Of a stretch of DNA of 64,000 bases, positions 33,900 to 47,116 are shown piece by piece (position 1 is the first letter of the stretch; every line of letters begins with the position of its first letter). The notes beneath the pieces were generated by a model. The model was not told the origin of the DNA. It worked only from the letters and a program-made list of their open reading frames with translations, and did no database searches. The stretch is from Emmonsiellopsis sp. PD_33 (lineage: Eukaryota > Ascomycota > Eurotiomycetes > Onygenales > Ajellomycetaceae): assembly GCA_032988165.1 (NCBI GenBank), contig JANTQF010000115.1:1-64000 (forward strand), written 5' to 3'. The position numbers and the translations under genes were made by a program.

Positions 33900-35469
33900 T
33901 TATCCCCGATGTCTTCCAGCCGCATGTCTTTCCTGTCTCCGCCTGAATGGGCCCGGGCCAGCTTTGTACTTCACTGGCACGTCATTGGCGCTGGGGTAGA
34001 TAGGCATGATGGCTTCCTTGTCGCTGGGGCTGATCGTCTTCACGATGGCAATGGTAGTCTGCGTCGTGAAGGTTGTGCAGCGGGGAGTTGGTGGCGGCGT
34101 GGTGCAAGTGGGCTTGCCGGGTTGGGAATGGGTGGGGGATTCGGTTGGTTTTGGGCCGGTTGGGGCTGCGGAGGAGGAGTCGGGTGGGGGTTGGTTGGTT
34201 TCCGAGCTGGGTGCCGGTGGGTAGGTTGGCTCGTTGGAGGTTGGGGGTGGGTGGGTTGGCTTGTTGGTTTTGGTGGTCTTGGTGCTGGTAGTAGCCTTTG
34301 TGGATGGCTTGGGTGGCTCTTCGTACGGACGATCCTGGAAGACTTTCATGTAGTTGATGGACCAGTATGCTTCTTTGAACGCCTCGGGATTGTTCTTGAC
34401 GTATTCTTCGCAGGACTCGGCCTTGGTGGAGCAGACGGGGTCGGTGGACCAGGTGTTCTTGGCCCAGTCGCCGCAGAAGGCTGTGTTGAAGGTCTATACA
34501 GCGTTAGTTTTGAGGAAATTATAGTTACTAGACGGGAAAAGGAGCAAGACGAACAATTATCTGTTCCTGGAAGAACTTGTCAAAGTCGCAGTCTCCGGTA
34601 AAGTGAGCCACGGGTTTCGGCCAAGATGAAGGGTCGAGACTGGCGCTTTGGCTGCTGATATCGGCCGGTATCTGAGAGCGGGGGAAAAACCACATGGTGA
34701 TGGCATCATTTGTCCACTCGGCGGCATACACGCCTCCCTGGATGGCGTTGAATTCTGGCCCGTAGCTGTTGGCGGTAGGAGCCTCTACCAAGCAGCCCTG
34801 GTTTCCGGGCTGCTCTGGTGCGAAGACGTCGCAATTGGTGGTTACCATTTTTCCCGTGGACTGGGCATTCTTCTTAACCTTGCACCCGTCAACCGAGTGC
34901 AGAGCCATAGCGTTTTGCTTTTGCCCGTTGACGCCTTCGATGATATCGAATTCACCATCCTCGGGCCAGCTTGCACCGGTTGACCAACTGCGATGAAGGT
35001 CAGAGGAGGGAACTAGAAAAATCCGATCGGATGGAAAGTAAAAAGAGCTTACAAGGCAGGCCAGGTTCCGCAGATGCCACCGGGCATATGGGCGATATCC
35101 GCCACAATGAGGCCATGCTTATATGACTTCTTGGTGCTCAGACGGACACTCTTGCGGCCTCTGCCACTTGCAATGTCGGTATGGTCGACTCCAAGGTGAA
35201 CCACGTTGCCGTCAGTCGATGCAAGGCCAGCCTTTTCTGCATCAGCTTGGCTGAGATATGTAACGTAGGCACCGCTTCGATCAGCACCCTGTTCGACACG
35301 AGTTAGCCCACCACAGCACACGAGAGAGACGCGGATATGACTGAAGGCTTACGTCGAAGAATCGAAAGTCGTCGAAGAAGTTGGACGGCTGGTAGTCGTC
35401 TTCCAGCACATACGCGCCGGCACTCAGCCTGGCCATGGCGGCGAGCAGCATGAGCTTGGAAGCCCTCAT
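33900..35469 (-). CDS. Secreted GH16 beta-glucanase with Pro/Thr-rich tail
   Basis: Exons 35353-35469, 35053-35288, 34555-34987 and 33900-34493 join in phase to 459 residues. A signal peptide is visible (LMLLAAMARLSAGAYV). The catalytic GH16 motif ExDxxE appears as GEFDIIEGVNG, preceded by TWPAFWSTGASWPEDG, typical of endo-1,3(4)-beta-glucanases of the mixed-linkage/MLG1 type. Both nucleophile and acid/base glutamates are present. Cysteines in CKVKKNAQSTGKMVTTNCDV and GDCDFDKFF suggest disulfides. After about residue 340 comes a long Thr/Pro/Ser linker, a likely O-glycosylated stalk. The end (FRRRQERHAAGRHRG) is basic, with no hydrophobic GPI signal. Role: remodelling or degrading cell-wall beta-glucan. 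Confidence 0.92.
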
Positions 35470-37892
35470 GGTTGCTCTCAAAAACAAGGAATAGACAGTT
35501 AGAACAGTAGACAGTCAACCCAAGAGTATACTTGAGGAAATATACGAAACAAAACGCGAGACGCGAGCAGGGCAGCCTGTTGTTGTCCCTGGAAACGAGC
35601 GGCGGGAACGAAGAGAAACAATAGCCAGCACTCAGCAAGGGAGTGGACACTTTCTTGACAAAAGCAGAAGAGAATGGCTCCAGAGCCGCAAGGAATGGTG
35701 GGTGAAAGATGAAAGGAGATATAAAGAAAGCAACAATAAAGGCGGCTCAAGATTCGCTTGGGGCCCAGGATGCTTTTGACTTCGCTTCGTCCACATCCGG
35801 GCGAGCTCCATCACAACCTTGGAAGCTCGAGTTACCTGTCTCCTCAGCGGGGACACAGGGGCACGCCGCCACAATGGGGTCTCTGGCTCTGGCCGACGTC
35901 GAGACTGGAGACTCCTACAGACTAATTAACATCATCCATGGGGTGATTGGAGCCACCGCGAGGCCCAGCGCCCAGCTCGAAATGACGGGGTCTGGCTCAT
36001 GGCAAACGCTGCGGCATTCAGGTCGATGGAGACGTGAAACAGAAGCGCCGGGGCGGCAGGCGATGTGCAAGGTTGATGTCGAAACGAAACAGACCAGCGG
36101 CCATGTGTGAAACATGGACATCAACCCATCAAGCCACCAGGACACAGCGGTTGCTTCTTGAAACACAACGGCTGCTTGGCCGCGGATCCGGGGATGCGAA
36201 ACGGCGCCAATCAAGGCGGTCCAGCTGGCCGACATGGCGACTCCGAAACAACTGGAATCGAGTCTGCACCACTGGATATCCCCAATCCGCTACTGTCTCC
36301 GGCGGGCGCTGCTATCATGTCTGGCTCTCTGCTCGTGGCCACAGAAACCTCCTCTTGACCAAGCACCAAGCCACGAACGTCCGACATCCGCCCATTGGAT
36401 CACTAACTAGCCGAGAAAGACCCCGTCGGGCATTCCACATCGTTGGACTTGCCGCTGGTGTTGGCTGGGACGGTGCAACTTTCTGCCATCTGGGGATTGG
36501 GGAGCGGTTGTGCCTGCAGAACCATACTAGTATTTGATATGCATTTGCCATTGGAGGCAACAAAGAGTTCAGCATTGGAAATGGCATTTAAGCACTGGCC
36601 GGGTTCGGCAATGGGGAGACATGGACCGGATATCCCAGTCTGATCAAAGACACCAACGCCTAACCTACATATAGCGAGACATGTCTTGCTTTATGCTTCC
36701 CAACTCCCGTTTACACGTTAGCCAAGCAACCAGCCAACTCGAATCCGAAACTTCCTTTCGTTAACTCCCTCCGCCATCCTCAAAAGCAAATCTCCACCAA
36801 ATAACCCGCATAAGCGAGCCGTCAGGCACAAAGCTACATAGGACAAATCCAACCACCACCCAACCACTATGATCATGTCTCTGTCCAGGTGTCAAGACAC
36901 ATGCTGAGTTCCCATTCGGCAATCCATCCTCCTGCGCCTAACTTCAAGGTAGTAACTACTATGGTAGAATAACTATTTCATAAGCAACCCCAGAGGAACA
37001 TAATGACATGCTTACTAGATAATATAACCAACAGACACAGCCAAATGGAAATCCATACGCCCAAAAATCCTGTCCTTTCCATTCCCGCATCTCTCTGTCT
37101 GTCTCTCCGCATTATGTGCACAACGCTGTTCTAGTGGGATACAAGGCAAGAATGCGGATAGTGAAGTGATACGGGATGGATAGATGTACAGCGATGCCAG
37201 GCACCGGATCATTCGATTTGTCAAGATGTTGGAGATATTTACCAGACGAGAATATCCCTTCTCTGTGATACTGCAAATAGTTAGTTACACATAGATAGTT
37301 GGAATACGACGGGGCGTGGGGGGGCTAATATATATCTGGGAGAAAAAAAAGATGAAGGGTTTAAAGAAGGGTTAAACACGAGGAAGTGGGAAATATGTAG
37401 ACAAATAAATTTTTTATCTATTCTACTCAAATCCGTTGTTCGTTACATTACGGCGTTTGGTTGTTTACTAGGAAAGGAAATAAAAACGGAAATGAGTCTG
37501 GGAATTGGAACTAGAACCATATATGCGTACATGCTCGCTTCAAATTGCCGAGGGAGGGGGGGGTGTATGAGAAAGAGGGTTGGATAGGCATATACAATAA
37601 TGCGCTGCGTATATATAGCTGAACGAGATCATTCTGCATAATGAAAACGGGATAAGCTGTGTTGATTAAGTAGGGCGGAGTGTTATGAGGCGGAAGGGGG
37701 TAGGGTTGAGGATGATGCATATGGCGGCTTAAGATGGGCAAAAAAGGGCAAGACAAATGGCTATTAATAAAGTTGAAGTGGAAAATCGAAACTCAAATGA
37801 GCAAACAGGTATATAGATAATAAATAAAAGGCAGACATCATCACGTAACTAAGAAATTGCAGAAAACAAAAAAAAAATTGACGACAGTCCTC
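35470..37892. other. Intergenic, 2.4 kb
   Basis: No gene is supported. Frames at 35709-36110 and 36034-36537 overlap several others and show no domain. The region must contain the GH16 promoter and the Vps8 3' end. Confidence 0.4.
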
Positions 37893-40800
37893 CTACCCAT
37901 GTACTGTACACGTCAAACAAGCCAACTCATGCCCATCTCCACCCCCAATTCCAACACGCCGACCACCATGGTGATGATGAGGGGTAGCCTGTCCACTTTC
38001 TCCCCTCCTCTCCGCCTCAGTAACCAGACAAGACCGGTGATACAAATGCCGACACGCAAACACAACCAACGGGCCCTCATGTCCGGGTTCCTGCTGCTCT
38101 GTCTGCTGTGACGGAATAACAACATCCACACGCTGGCCAGAAGCAGAACCAGCGCCATCGAATCCCGCCAGTGGAGGAGTTGCAGCCTGGCTAGACGCGT
38201 GTGCTTCCGCATCCTCACCAGACATCGGTGCCTTCCCCTTCCCCCTTGAATGCGCATCTTGGCCGCCCACCAAATCTAGCCTCCTCGCTTCCCCACGCCT
38301 TGCATCCTCGACCTGTTTATCCTGCCAGGCCTCCCAGAGCCACGCGCCCGATCCCGGGCCCCAAACGCGCCGCCGACACACTTCACAAACCTGCCCACGT
38401 GGTCTCCAGCCCTGTTGGCGAAGCTTGGTGATTTCATCCACGTGCACAAACAAGTCCTTGTCGAGCATTGCGTTGGCGAGGGAGAGGAGAGATTCCTCGT
38501 AGGTGTATGCAGAGAATATAGATGCGATTACGGAGCGGAGTTCAGAGAGGGAAGGGGAAGCGGCGGCGACGCGGGTGAGGAAGGCGCGCAGGACGCGGAG
38601 GAAGGAGATATCTGTTTTTTCTGCGGGACGGTCGGTGGATTTTGTTGTACTGGTTAATAATGCGGTGAATACCTGTTGGACGAGGGTGCGAAACGATGAG
38701 GAGAGTTCGCCCGGTGCGGTGCTGATTGGGACCAACGCTGATTTGTCGTGGCCAACGGCGGGAGAGGTTTCACTTAGGAAAGGCGACATGTTGCGGGCTA
38801 TTCGGACGACTGCCTCGATAAGATCAAGCCAGAGATTCTCTTCGAATGATAAAGGTTGCTTGAAAACTGCGGATCCCTTCTTGTTGGCAAATTTATTTAA
38901 TCCTCCCGGCTTCTTTGCCGCTTTAGATTGTTGCTGGCAGAGCCAGATTCCTACACGAGTATATTTATTGAGAGATTGGATCAGATCAGCTACCGCCTCC
39001 GCCATACTCTCCGAATCAGGACTTTCGTCGGCATTCTGCAAGAGCCCTGATAGGCCAGCCTCGAGTGTGCCCATATGCTTTATTAGCCGATCCATTGCAG
39101 CACGCACTTCGCCCTGGCGGGCGAGTAGAATTATTGCCGCATCTATAATTCCGCTGCTCTCCATGGAAGGAAGCACCGTTTCGAGTTTGAGATCACCAAC
39201 CTTAAGCACGTCTACAAAATCCGAAACGTGGGAAGGCTTGTATCGACACATTAACTGGACGTAGCGCTCAACAAGATGATGATCAAATTTCGCCGCGATC
39301 TCAGTATCGGAGGGCCGTTTCCACTCTGGCTCGAATAAAGTATTGAGGTACTGATATTGCCTCCCAGAATCATCCTCTAGGACGGAGAGGAACCGGTCAT
39401 GCAAGTCAGGAGAAACATCTTGAACGGTTTGTGCTGCTTGTACAACGTCGATCCTGGCTATATCGGTTGCGTGGTCCTTGACCACAGAATGAACGTCACG
39501 ACGTTGCTTCTGGTTCAGTTTAGCGCTGGGACGAAGACAGTCACTAATGCAGCCGAAAATTGACTGTTGGTCTTCTGGGTCTTCGAGATAAGTCAATAAA
39601 AGATTTGGGAACTCCTTCTCTGCTTTATAGGTAGATTTCAAGATCCGGAAAAACTTGGCTTGCTTTAGAAGGGGTATCAAAGCTTGAATATCAGGTGGAT
39701 GGTATATCGACAGCAAATATTCCGCGCTAAGCTGGCAATCATCCAGCATGTCAGGTGTAGGGTAGTTACAAAGTCTCAAGAGGACTTGATGCAAGGTTGA
39801 TCCCGATAGAAGGATATACTGGGGGTATTTCGGTAGATTCCGCGCAATGAACATGTCAAGGTAGATGGTGTCTTCGGGGCCAAACTGGGAGGTTTCCATG
39901 ACTTCAAGCAGGATACTAATTAAATATTGGCGGTTAACGGAGAGGGGAGTCGAGGGAGAGCTGCCCGCGGCTTGTAACAGTCCTCCGTTGCTAACTAGGT
40001 CAGCAGCTTCATTTAAGAAGCTGTCCTCAAACGTCTCATTAAGCATACTCATGAAGCTAGGTGTGTCAAACTCAAGGATCGTTCGAAGGTTGGCAAATGA
40101 ATTCTGAGAATTTGGCACATCCTCCTTCTTGGGGTTTGAGCTGCGAGAATCTCCAGAGAAGAGAAATTCATAAATGTCGGCCTTTGCCTTGGAGGCTTCA
40201 GATTCGTCCATGTCATCTCCGATGGGGTATATTCTACCAGTCAAAACGTATGAGAGGTAAGGGAACATTTTCATCGCGTTCATGTGGTCCTTTGATTCAA
40301 TGTCTGCATTTCCATTGATATTTGGGCCGGTATGGAGATGCACTAGGTTGACGAGTTCGATGAGCGGTCCGACATAATCTCCTAAGGCACGAGTCCAAAC
40401 GTATATAAACGCATCGTATAGATTATACTGTTTACACAGCGAAGTGACCTGATCAATATCGATTGTCGAGGTATCGAGTAAACAGATAATTTCTTCCAGA
40501 CGACTGGCTGTGTGGTTCGACGTATAGTGTGTGATTAATGATTTAACCGCCGTCGGGGGCAATATTCGCACGCTACCGCGAACAATATAAGGCTCAAGGA
40601 TATCCAGGAAAGTTCCTTCGGCGCCATGCTCTTCATACCAACTATATACCTCATCGAAAAGAAAGTCGTAATCTGCAAGAGCTTCACAGGCCGATATACA
40701 AGCATCAGTCAGTTCTTCAAGCTGGTTTTGCTGGAGGCGTTCGTTGCCTGCTTCTTGATTCCCGCCGAAGGCATATTTGACGGATGCTGACATCATTTCT

Positions 40801-42855
40801 AACAATTTTTCTTGCACTAATTCATGCCGTAAGTCATTCTCTTCGGGGAGCCCCACCGTGAGCTTTTCGGTATCTCCATTGTAGTAAGAGGTCGCAAGTC
40901 GGATAGCGCCAATAAAATCGCCGCCTTCCATTAGGGCTAGTAATCTGTCAGCCCAGTTTGACAGGCTACCCACTGACATATCATTGACGCCCAGGAGGAA
41001 CAGTCGCCCTTTATACGCTCTGAAGCTCATATAGAAAGCATCCGCAATCACCCCGTGCATAGACTCATCTTCCTCGTCTAGTTGCTCAACCAGAGAGTGG
41101 AGTTGTTTTGAAAAGATATCCACATGATAGATGTGTTTATGGATGAGGTCAAAAGAGTCCGTCACCCGTAAAGTGCTGTCCTCCAAAATTAGGAGCTGTT
41201 GGGTGATCGTCATCACGGCAAGCACAGAGCGACTTATCCACTGTACCGCCACAATCGCCTCCTCTGCCCTCCATCTACTTCTGGGTTTGAACTCGAAGCT
41301 GGGCGGCTTATCCATATCCGCAGGCTCGGTAGGCTTCACCTCCGACACCTCCAACACTGTAAGGACGTTTGACCAACAATACACTAACTTGGTCTTTGAG
41401 GCTTCGGAATTTTGCCCCTTTAATTTGATGGCTGGGAACCATGCAAGGGCGGCCGTCAGAGCACTATGAGCCGCAACTTCTTTCGGTCTAGCAGCTTTAT
41501 ACTGAGTCTGGGCGACGGGGGTTGTTGACACAATAACCAGGAGGTATGGCGTAAGCATAGCAACTAGACCTAGGGAGTCTGTGGACTGTTCAATGTTGCC
41601 TAGCGGCAGGGGGGAGAAAGCAAGGACTGAACTCGGTTTTCGAGGTCGCCCGCCAACAAGAACGGCATCCGGGTAACGTCCTAGGATCCGTGTAGTGCGT
41701 ACAGTTCGTCCCACAGCACCCATACCTCTAGTAGCGAGGTGTGAAAATGCCATGCCATAATCGTTCGCAGAGACCAGCGCAGTATGTCTAGTCCCCAAAA
41801 ACCCCACATGAATAACGGCTACCCCTGATACGTGGCCGTCAGATCGTTTGGCTCCGGGTTGGCCTGCGGGTGTTGGTTGAATGTGCAGAAAGGGGCGAGA
41901 AGCCTTGGCGATCTCCCATGTAAAGATGTGGCCTGTCGCATGGCCGCTTGCGATAGTGGTATGATCCGCGGATATAGCTAACGAGGTAATCGAACCGAAT
42001 TCAACGGCTATATAACGTCAGCTTTTGCAACGCTAGGAAGGAGAAGCTGGAAGTACCTTTTGTTCCAGGTCCAATTATTGTTTTGAGGTTCTGCTGGTAG
42101 TCGAATACCATTATAATACCCTTTGCAGTTCCAATTACAATAGTCGTAGAAATAGCAAGGCACGTCGGCTGCCCAAAATTCCGCTTTCCAACTTCTGAAA
42201 ACGCCTGGCCAGTAATTTTCCTCAGTTTCGTCCATCTGATCACCTCCCATGGTGCCGCAGGGCTTTCCGGTAGATCCGGAGTACTGGGAAGAATATGGCT
42301 TGTCAGGGACGAGTTGCGAGAATGTGGTCCGATTAGCGAGGGAGAACGGGGCCGCAAGGAGGTAGGAAGTGAGACGGAAAGGCGGGATTGAAATCTGCGA
42401 TCGAAAGGACGGTGTGGTCCGGGGCTGAGGTTGGACAGTGAACCGCGGAGTCCGAAGGCACTGCTCCTGGAGGAGAGAAGAGAGTCCTATTAAAGTCAGC
42501 CTGCTAATGCGATTCCGCGGAGGGGATAATGACGAACTTGAATCGAAGGAGCGTCATCCGGAATTGATCCAGTATCATCAACACTTCCAAACCCCAGGTT
42601 CCGGGGCGCAGGTGACTCTCCTCCAGATCCGTTTTGAAGAGGGGAATCGGATTTCCGAGCATCCCGATCTTCACTGCCTGTTATGGATAATGGATTATCG
42701 TCTAGCACAGCATCTTGGCTGGGCTCAGCTTCATCTCCCTCATCTTCATTCGAATCGCCGTTCAGCGCAGGAGGGGACAGTGCCTGGTCGTCGTTCTCCA
42801 GCTGTGGTTCGTCCTCTCGAGCCCCATCGTCACTCCCCTCAATCGTGGAGCTCAT
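37893..42855 (-). CDS. VPS8: Vps8, CORVET tethering complex subunit
   Basis: Large protein (roughly 1,530 residues) of the endosomal CORVET complex, which binds Rab5/Vps21 and tethers early endosomes. A main exon from about 42008 down to 37893 is preceded by two short 5' exons; the start is MSSTIEGSDDGARED at 42855. The N-terminal half is a WD40-like propeller (GHATGHIFTWEI, VSANDYGMAFSHL, AIVAVQWISRSVLAVM). The middle is a helical solenoid (LASYSYNGDTEKL-type region, YDFLFDEVYSWYEEHGAEG). The C-terminus is a RING-H2-like zinc finger: CEVCRRRVWGPGSG, then FACRHLYHRSCL and ELACLTCTVHG. The 3'-most intron (near 42008-42055) is in phase. The first intron near 42480-42600 has a weak donor; GG-GTTTGG is the phase-consistent choice. 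Confidence 0.93.
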
Positions 42856-44008
42856 GGGTCTTGTCGAATGACCATCGCTTCACACTGCTAGGCGTACAGG
42901 AAGCGTACCGGCGTTTGCAATGGACAAGGGGCGGTGGTGGGTTGTTTCCGATGTGATAGGGAGCTTGACTCGCTCGGAGGTGTCAAGGCTGGCGGTGCTT
43001 TCGCGGCGGAGGTTGAGCTATCAACTAGTACTCGTAGCTATGGGTGGATGGATGTGGCTGGTGCGCGCATTCAACAATCAGGTGTTAAGAAGCAAAGCGA
43101 TCCTCGGTTACGGAATGGCTGACGGCATATATAAAGTCGAAGGAAACCCGCCACAGCGGTTGTTGGATGGCCAGGGACGGAGATGTCGAGCTCGACGTGC
43201 GCATCGAGTGGTTTGAGGCGCGGTTGAGGCGGACGAACTGCTGCTTAGCTAATCACCCGCCAGGCACAACGTCACCCGCAGAGCCGCAGCCTCTAACCAC
43301 TATCACTCCCATTCCAATATCAGATATCAAAACAGTGGATAGTGAGATGGTTCCTGGCTTGCAGACTACGCTCCGATATTCCCACATACATCGAAAATGC
43401 AACCAGGAGTGTCAATGACCCTAGGCGCTATTTTTGGCATACCAAAGACACTATCTTATCAACAACCTGGGGAAGAGTTTCAATATCAACGGCATGGAGC
43501 CGTGATACTTGACCATTTCCGGAGCATTATCAGATTATCGGGGTAGCATCTGACCGGCAACAACTGTTAATGGCATTCTCTCGGCTATATATGCCGTTGG
43601 AGTATCCCGCCACGGTTTGATAACTCATCACTAAGCCACGGGCCAGGAATGATAGCATTCGAACTTGTCGAGTGTTTATGGGTTGCTGCTAGATACCTCA
43701 AGAGGCTTGCAGGGAAAAATCTCCTTTATCCATGCCGAAACTGCGAGAATTCTTCCTACAATCTTCCTTCCCCGTCACGGTGCACTCTGGGTTGACGCCT
43801 TCCCCAGTCGAGGCACTCCAGTCCATATATCGTCATATGTGCGATCTCATCATGGACTATTCTTGGTGTACATAGCATCTATGTACCTATACCTCTCGAT
43901 TTATACACATGCCACACTCGTTCCGTTTCGTTCTTTATCGTGCCAATACCGGCAACCACTGAAGGATATTTCCACTCGTTCAAATATCCACTATTATACC
44001 CTACAACC
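42856..44008. other. Divergent promoter region (Vps8 / phosphodiesterase)
   Basis: Contains the promoters of two divergently transcribed genes. A TATATATG-like element lies near 43587. No other gene is visible. Confidence 0.45.
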
Positions 44009-44971
44009 ATGCTCGCCCCGCTCTATTTCCTACTAATACTCACCCTACCACTAGGCCTTCTCGCTCAATCAGTATGCAACGGACGAGCTGAATATTGCAA
44101 CCGCCGGTACTCCGAACTATCCTTCATCGGAGCTCACAATTCTCCCTTTGTGGGATTCCTACCTCAACATAACCAAGAAATATCTGTCCTCGGTCAACTG
44201 AATGTTGGGATTAGGTACTTACAGGGCCAGACGCATTTGAATGTCTGGGGTAGACTGCGCATGTGTCACACTTCATGCTTCCTGGAAAGTGCAGGCGGGC
44301 TCGATGCGTATCTGCGCAAAGTTAAATCGTGGCTGGACGACAATCCGTACGAAGTAGTTACCCTCCTCGTTACGAATGGGGACCGGTTGGATATCTCGCG
44401 GTTCGACGAGGCATTTGTGCACAGCGGCATCATACCCTACGCTTATATTCCGCCTACGACACCGAGCCCTCTCCCAATGGATGCATGGCCTACTTTGCAG
44501 CAGATGATAGAGTCTGGAAAACGCCTTGTTGTATTTCTAGGTTTATTTCCCTTTCCACGCTAGTCGTTAGTTTCAAATGTCCGAACTCGCTAATCAACAG
44601 AGAGAACAGACTACGAAGCCAACGTACACCGGGTACCTTACATTCTGGACCAGTACACATACTATTTCGAAACGCCCTTTGACACCACAGACCCGCTCTT
44701 CTTGCAGTGCAAAATTGACCGGCCTCCCAATGCAAACCCAGATGGCCGGATGTATATCGTGAACCACTACCTGGACATCGAAAAAGTTGGGGTGTTGATT
44801 CCCGATCGATTATCCGCACCCAGAACCAACTCGCCGACGGGAAAGGGAAGCATTGGGGCACAGGTGGAGCTGTGCACTGCGATATACGGCCGCAAACCCA
44901 ATGTTGTCCTGGTTGACTTTCTCAATCAAGGCGATGTTTTTAGGGCTGAGGATATGATGAATGGGTTTTAG
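44009..44971 (+). CDS. Secreted PI-PLC-X-like phosphodiesterase
   Basis: Exons 44009-44540 and 44610-44971 join in phase (VVFL-DYEANV) to 297 residues. The N-terminus is a signal peptide (LLILTLPLGLLAQS). The mature start, CNGRAEYCNRRYSELSFIGA followed by HNSPF, is the pattern of fungal secreted TIM-barrel phosphodiesterases. The first catalytic-type His lies in the GAHNS motif and a second candidate in RMCHTSC. GGLDAYLRKVKSWLDDNP and VVTLLVTNGD follow the PI-PLC X fold. VVLVDFLNQGDVF is the last barrel strand. There is no clear GPI signal. Likely acts extracellularly or at the wall; substrate unknown. It is shorter than many relatives because the serine-rich tail is absent. Confidence 0.88.
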
Positions 44972-46321
44972 AATCTGTTTTTTTTTGGTAGATCACGCCG
45001 ACGAGATTATGGATGGTCAGCTGGTGTTGATTCGATTTTCGTTGTTGGAAACACAGCGTTCGGCACAGGACGGCATCATCTGGCTAGAAACTGTTGGCAC
45101 TGTTATTGTTACCTTCAAGTTCCTATCAATCAAGCGCTCACCCATCGTTATTATCTATCTCGATGCTACTCTACAGCTGGGAATGATAGTGCTTGTCCCA
45201 CTCACAATTCACATGACTATTCCTATTCCCTATACCGCTACTAGATAGTAAAACCTAGACCACCTAGAAGTACGGGTTTAGACCACCCCATGATGTCCGA
45301 ATAAGGTTAATTTTCTTCATCGAAATGGATGATATTGGTGAGGAATCTGAAGTGGCGGGAATCTCCGCATTCCGGGCCACTAACTTAATATTTGCTTCCA
45401 TCGGCTCGCCAGTGATCAACCAATCATCTGGCCATGAAGGAGGGAAACAAGAATGATCGACGATAAGTTATGCATCATCTCTGCATGGTAGAATGTTACC
45501 GTGTTGGGTAATGCGTCGTCGCCGTTTTAAGACCGTATAGTCTCTCTCTGGCCGACAAGTTCACCGATCTAGAATGTCTCGAGGCGGGTTCTCGTCAGGG
45601 CGGCGACGAATCAGCTGATCGGCCGTCATGTTGCAGCCCTAATTCATTTTATTTTCTCCAACCTCACCTCCTCACCCGTGAAACCGCCCACCCGTTTCAA
45701 AACATCCAGTGTGGGCTGCGCTCGGCTTTTGATAGGGCACGGGGCAGACAGCGGCATCCTGACCGTTCTCGGGGACGGGCGCTTTTCCCTTGCTTTCCTA
45801 TTTTCCAGTTCTCGGGATCCAGTCCAATCCAAATAACTAACCTGCCTGACCTCCCCGTCCATCGTTACATGCATTGCAACATGGAGCAACAATGCCCGAA
45901 TGCGAATCACGATTCACAATGCCACATGTGCCGCTTTTTAGCTCTTGATTAGAACGAAAGAAGAACCTGTCGATCTTTTTTCGTCTTTGCTTTTTCTCGC
46001 TTCTCCTCCTAGTTCTCCTGGCGAAGCTGTGTATCTTGCCCCGCTATCCCATCTGCAGAATGCGATGTGACCCTTCTCCCGGCACCATGAATGTAGCGTG
46101 GGCCGCGATGGAGATAACGATTAGCTAGCCACCGCCTTCCTTGCCGAACAGGCATTCTCCGAGACGACACGGCATGGGCAGGCACGCCGCCAGATAATAA
46201 TACATATAAGAGACCCTGATCCCCCCCAGTTTCTCTCCGCCCGCTCTCCTTTCCCCCTGGAACGCCCAACCTCAACCACCCCTCTCCAGTCTACGCACAC
46301 ACCTCACACCCACCCGCCAAA
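44972..46321. other. Intergenic
   Basis: No gene is supported. The last part is the nuclease promoter. Frames on both strands here are short and without domains. Confidence 0.45.
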
Positions 46322-47116
46322 ATGCGCTCTCTAACCCTCACCCCCCTCCTCCTAACCCTAACCACAGCCGCCACCATCCGCCCACCACCCATCATCTCCC
46401 ACCTCCAAAAGCGCGCCGGCCCCCCCAACATCCCCAGCGCCAGCGAGGCCTCCACGCTCCTCGACGGCATCACCGTCGCCGCCCCAGGCCCCCAAGACGG
46501 CTACGACCGCGACCTCTTCCCGCACTGGATAACCATCGAAGGCAACTGCAACACGCGCGAGACCGTCCTAAACCGCGACGGCACGGACCTCGACATCGGC
46601 TCCGACTGCTACCCGGAGTCTGGCAACTGGGTCAGCCCCTATGATGGGGGCGAGTGGACGCAGGCTAGCGATGTGGACATTGACCATATGGTTCCGCTGA
46701 GTAATGCGTGGAAGAGCGGGGCGGCGGATTGGACGACGGATAGGAGAGAGGCGTTTGCGAATGATTTGGAGATTCCGCAGTTGTGGGCTGTGACGGATAA
46801 TGTTAATCAGGAGAAGAGCGATAAGGGGCCTGAGGAGTGGAAGCCGCCGCTTGGTGGGTTTTTTTTTTTTATTGTTTTTTTTCTTTCAATGTTTTTATAC
46901 TGTTTATTGCAGCACCTCCCTCCCCTTCGTTCGTGGGAGCTGGGAGTCGGGAAGGGGATAGATGTATTGTTCGACGTGGGTCATCAACTAACTTTCTACA
47001 TAGAATCCTTCTACTGCACCTACGCCTGCGCGTACATCAAGGTCAAGTCCGTCTACGAGCTGACCATCAACGAGGACGAGAAGGCCGCGCTGAGCGATAT
47101 GCTGGGGACTTGCTGA
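46322..47116 (+). CDS. Secreted HNH nuclease (DUF1524-like)
   Basis: Exons 46322-46853 and 47004-47116 join in phase (PPL-ESFYC) to 214 residues. A signal peptide (LLLTLTTAATI) is followed by a short propeptide containing a Lys-Arg pair at LQKRAG, a possible Kex2 site. The nuclease core reads SDVDIDHMVPLSNAWKSGA, then FANDLEIPQLWAVTDNVNQE and KSDKGPEEWKPP. This is the DHxVPL / N-Q-K-x-D/G pattern of secreted HNH-type endonucleases. YCTYACAYIKVKSVYELTI and a final Cys pair complete the domain. Probably degrades extracellular nucleic acid for phosphate or nitrogen, or in competition. The intron carries a long T-run. G/C-biased codons in exon 1 are notable but not foreign. Confidence 0.9.
   Translation: MRSLTLTPLLLTLTTAATIRPPPIISHLQKRAGPPNIPSASEASTLLDGITVAAPGPQDGYDRDLFPHWITIEGNCNTRETVLNRDGTDLDIGSDCYPESGNWVSPYDGGEWTQASDVDIDHMVPLSNAWKSGAADWTTDRREAFANDLEIPQLWAVTDNVNQEKSDKGPEEWKPPLGGFFFFIVFFLSMFLYCLLQHLPPLRSWELGVGKGIDVLFDVGHQLTFYIESFYCTYACAYIKVKSVYELTINEDEKAALSDMLGTC

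Noticed and set aside
33909..34601. 230-residue Gly/Trp-rich plus-strand frame
   Set aside because: Antisense of the Thr/Pro-rich tail of the GH16 gene.
38503..39264. 253-residue plus-strand frame
   Set aside because: Antisense shadow of Vps8, which has clear conserved domains on the minus strand.
46336..46372. CCTAACCCTAACC telomere-like text
   Set aside because: It lies inside the signal-peptide region of the nuclease gene and is only about two units long.
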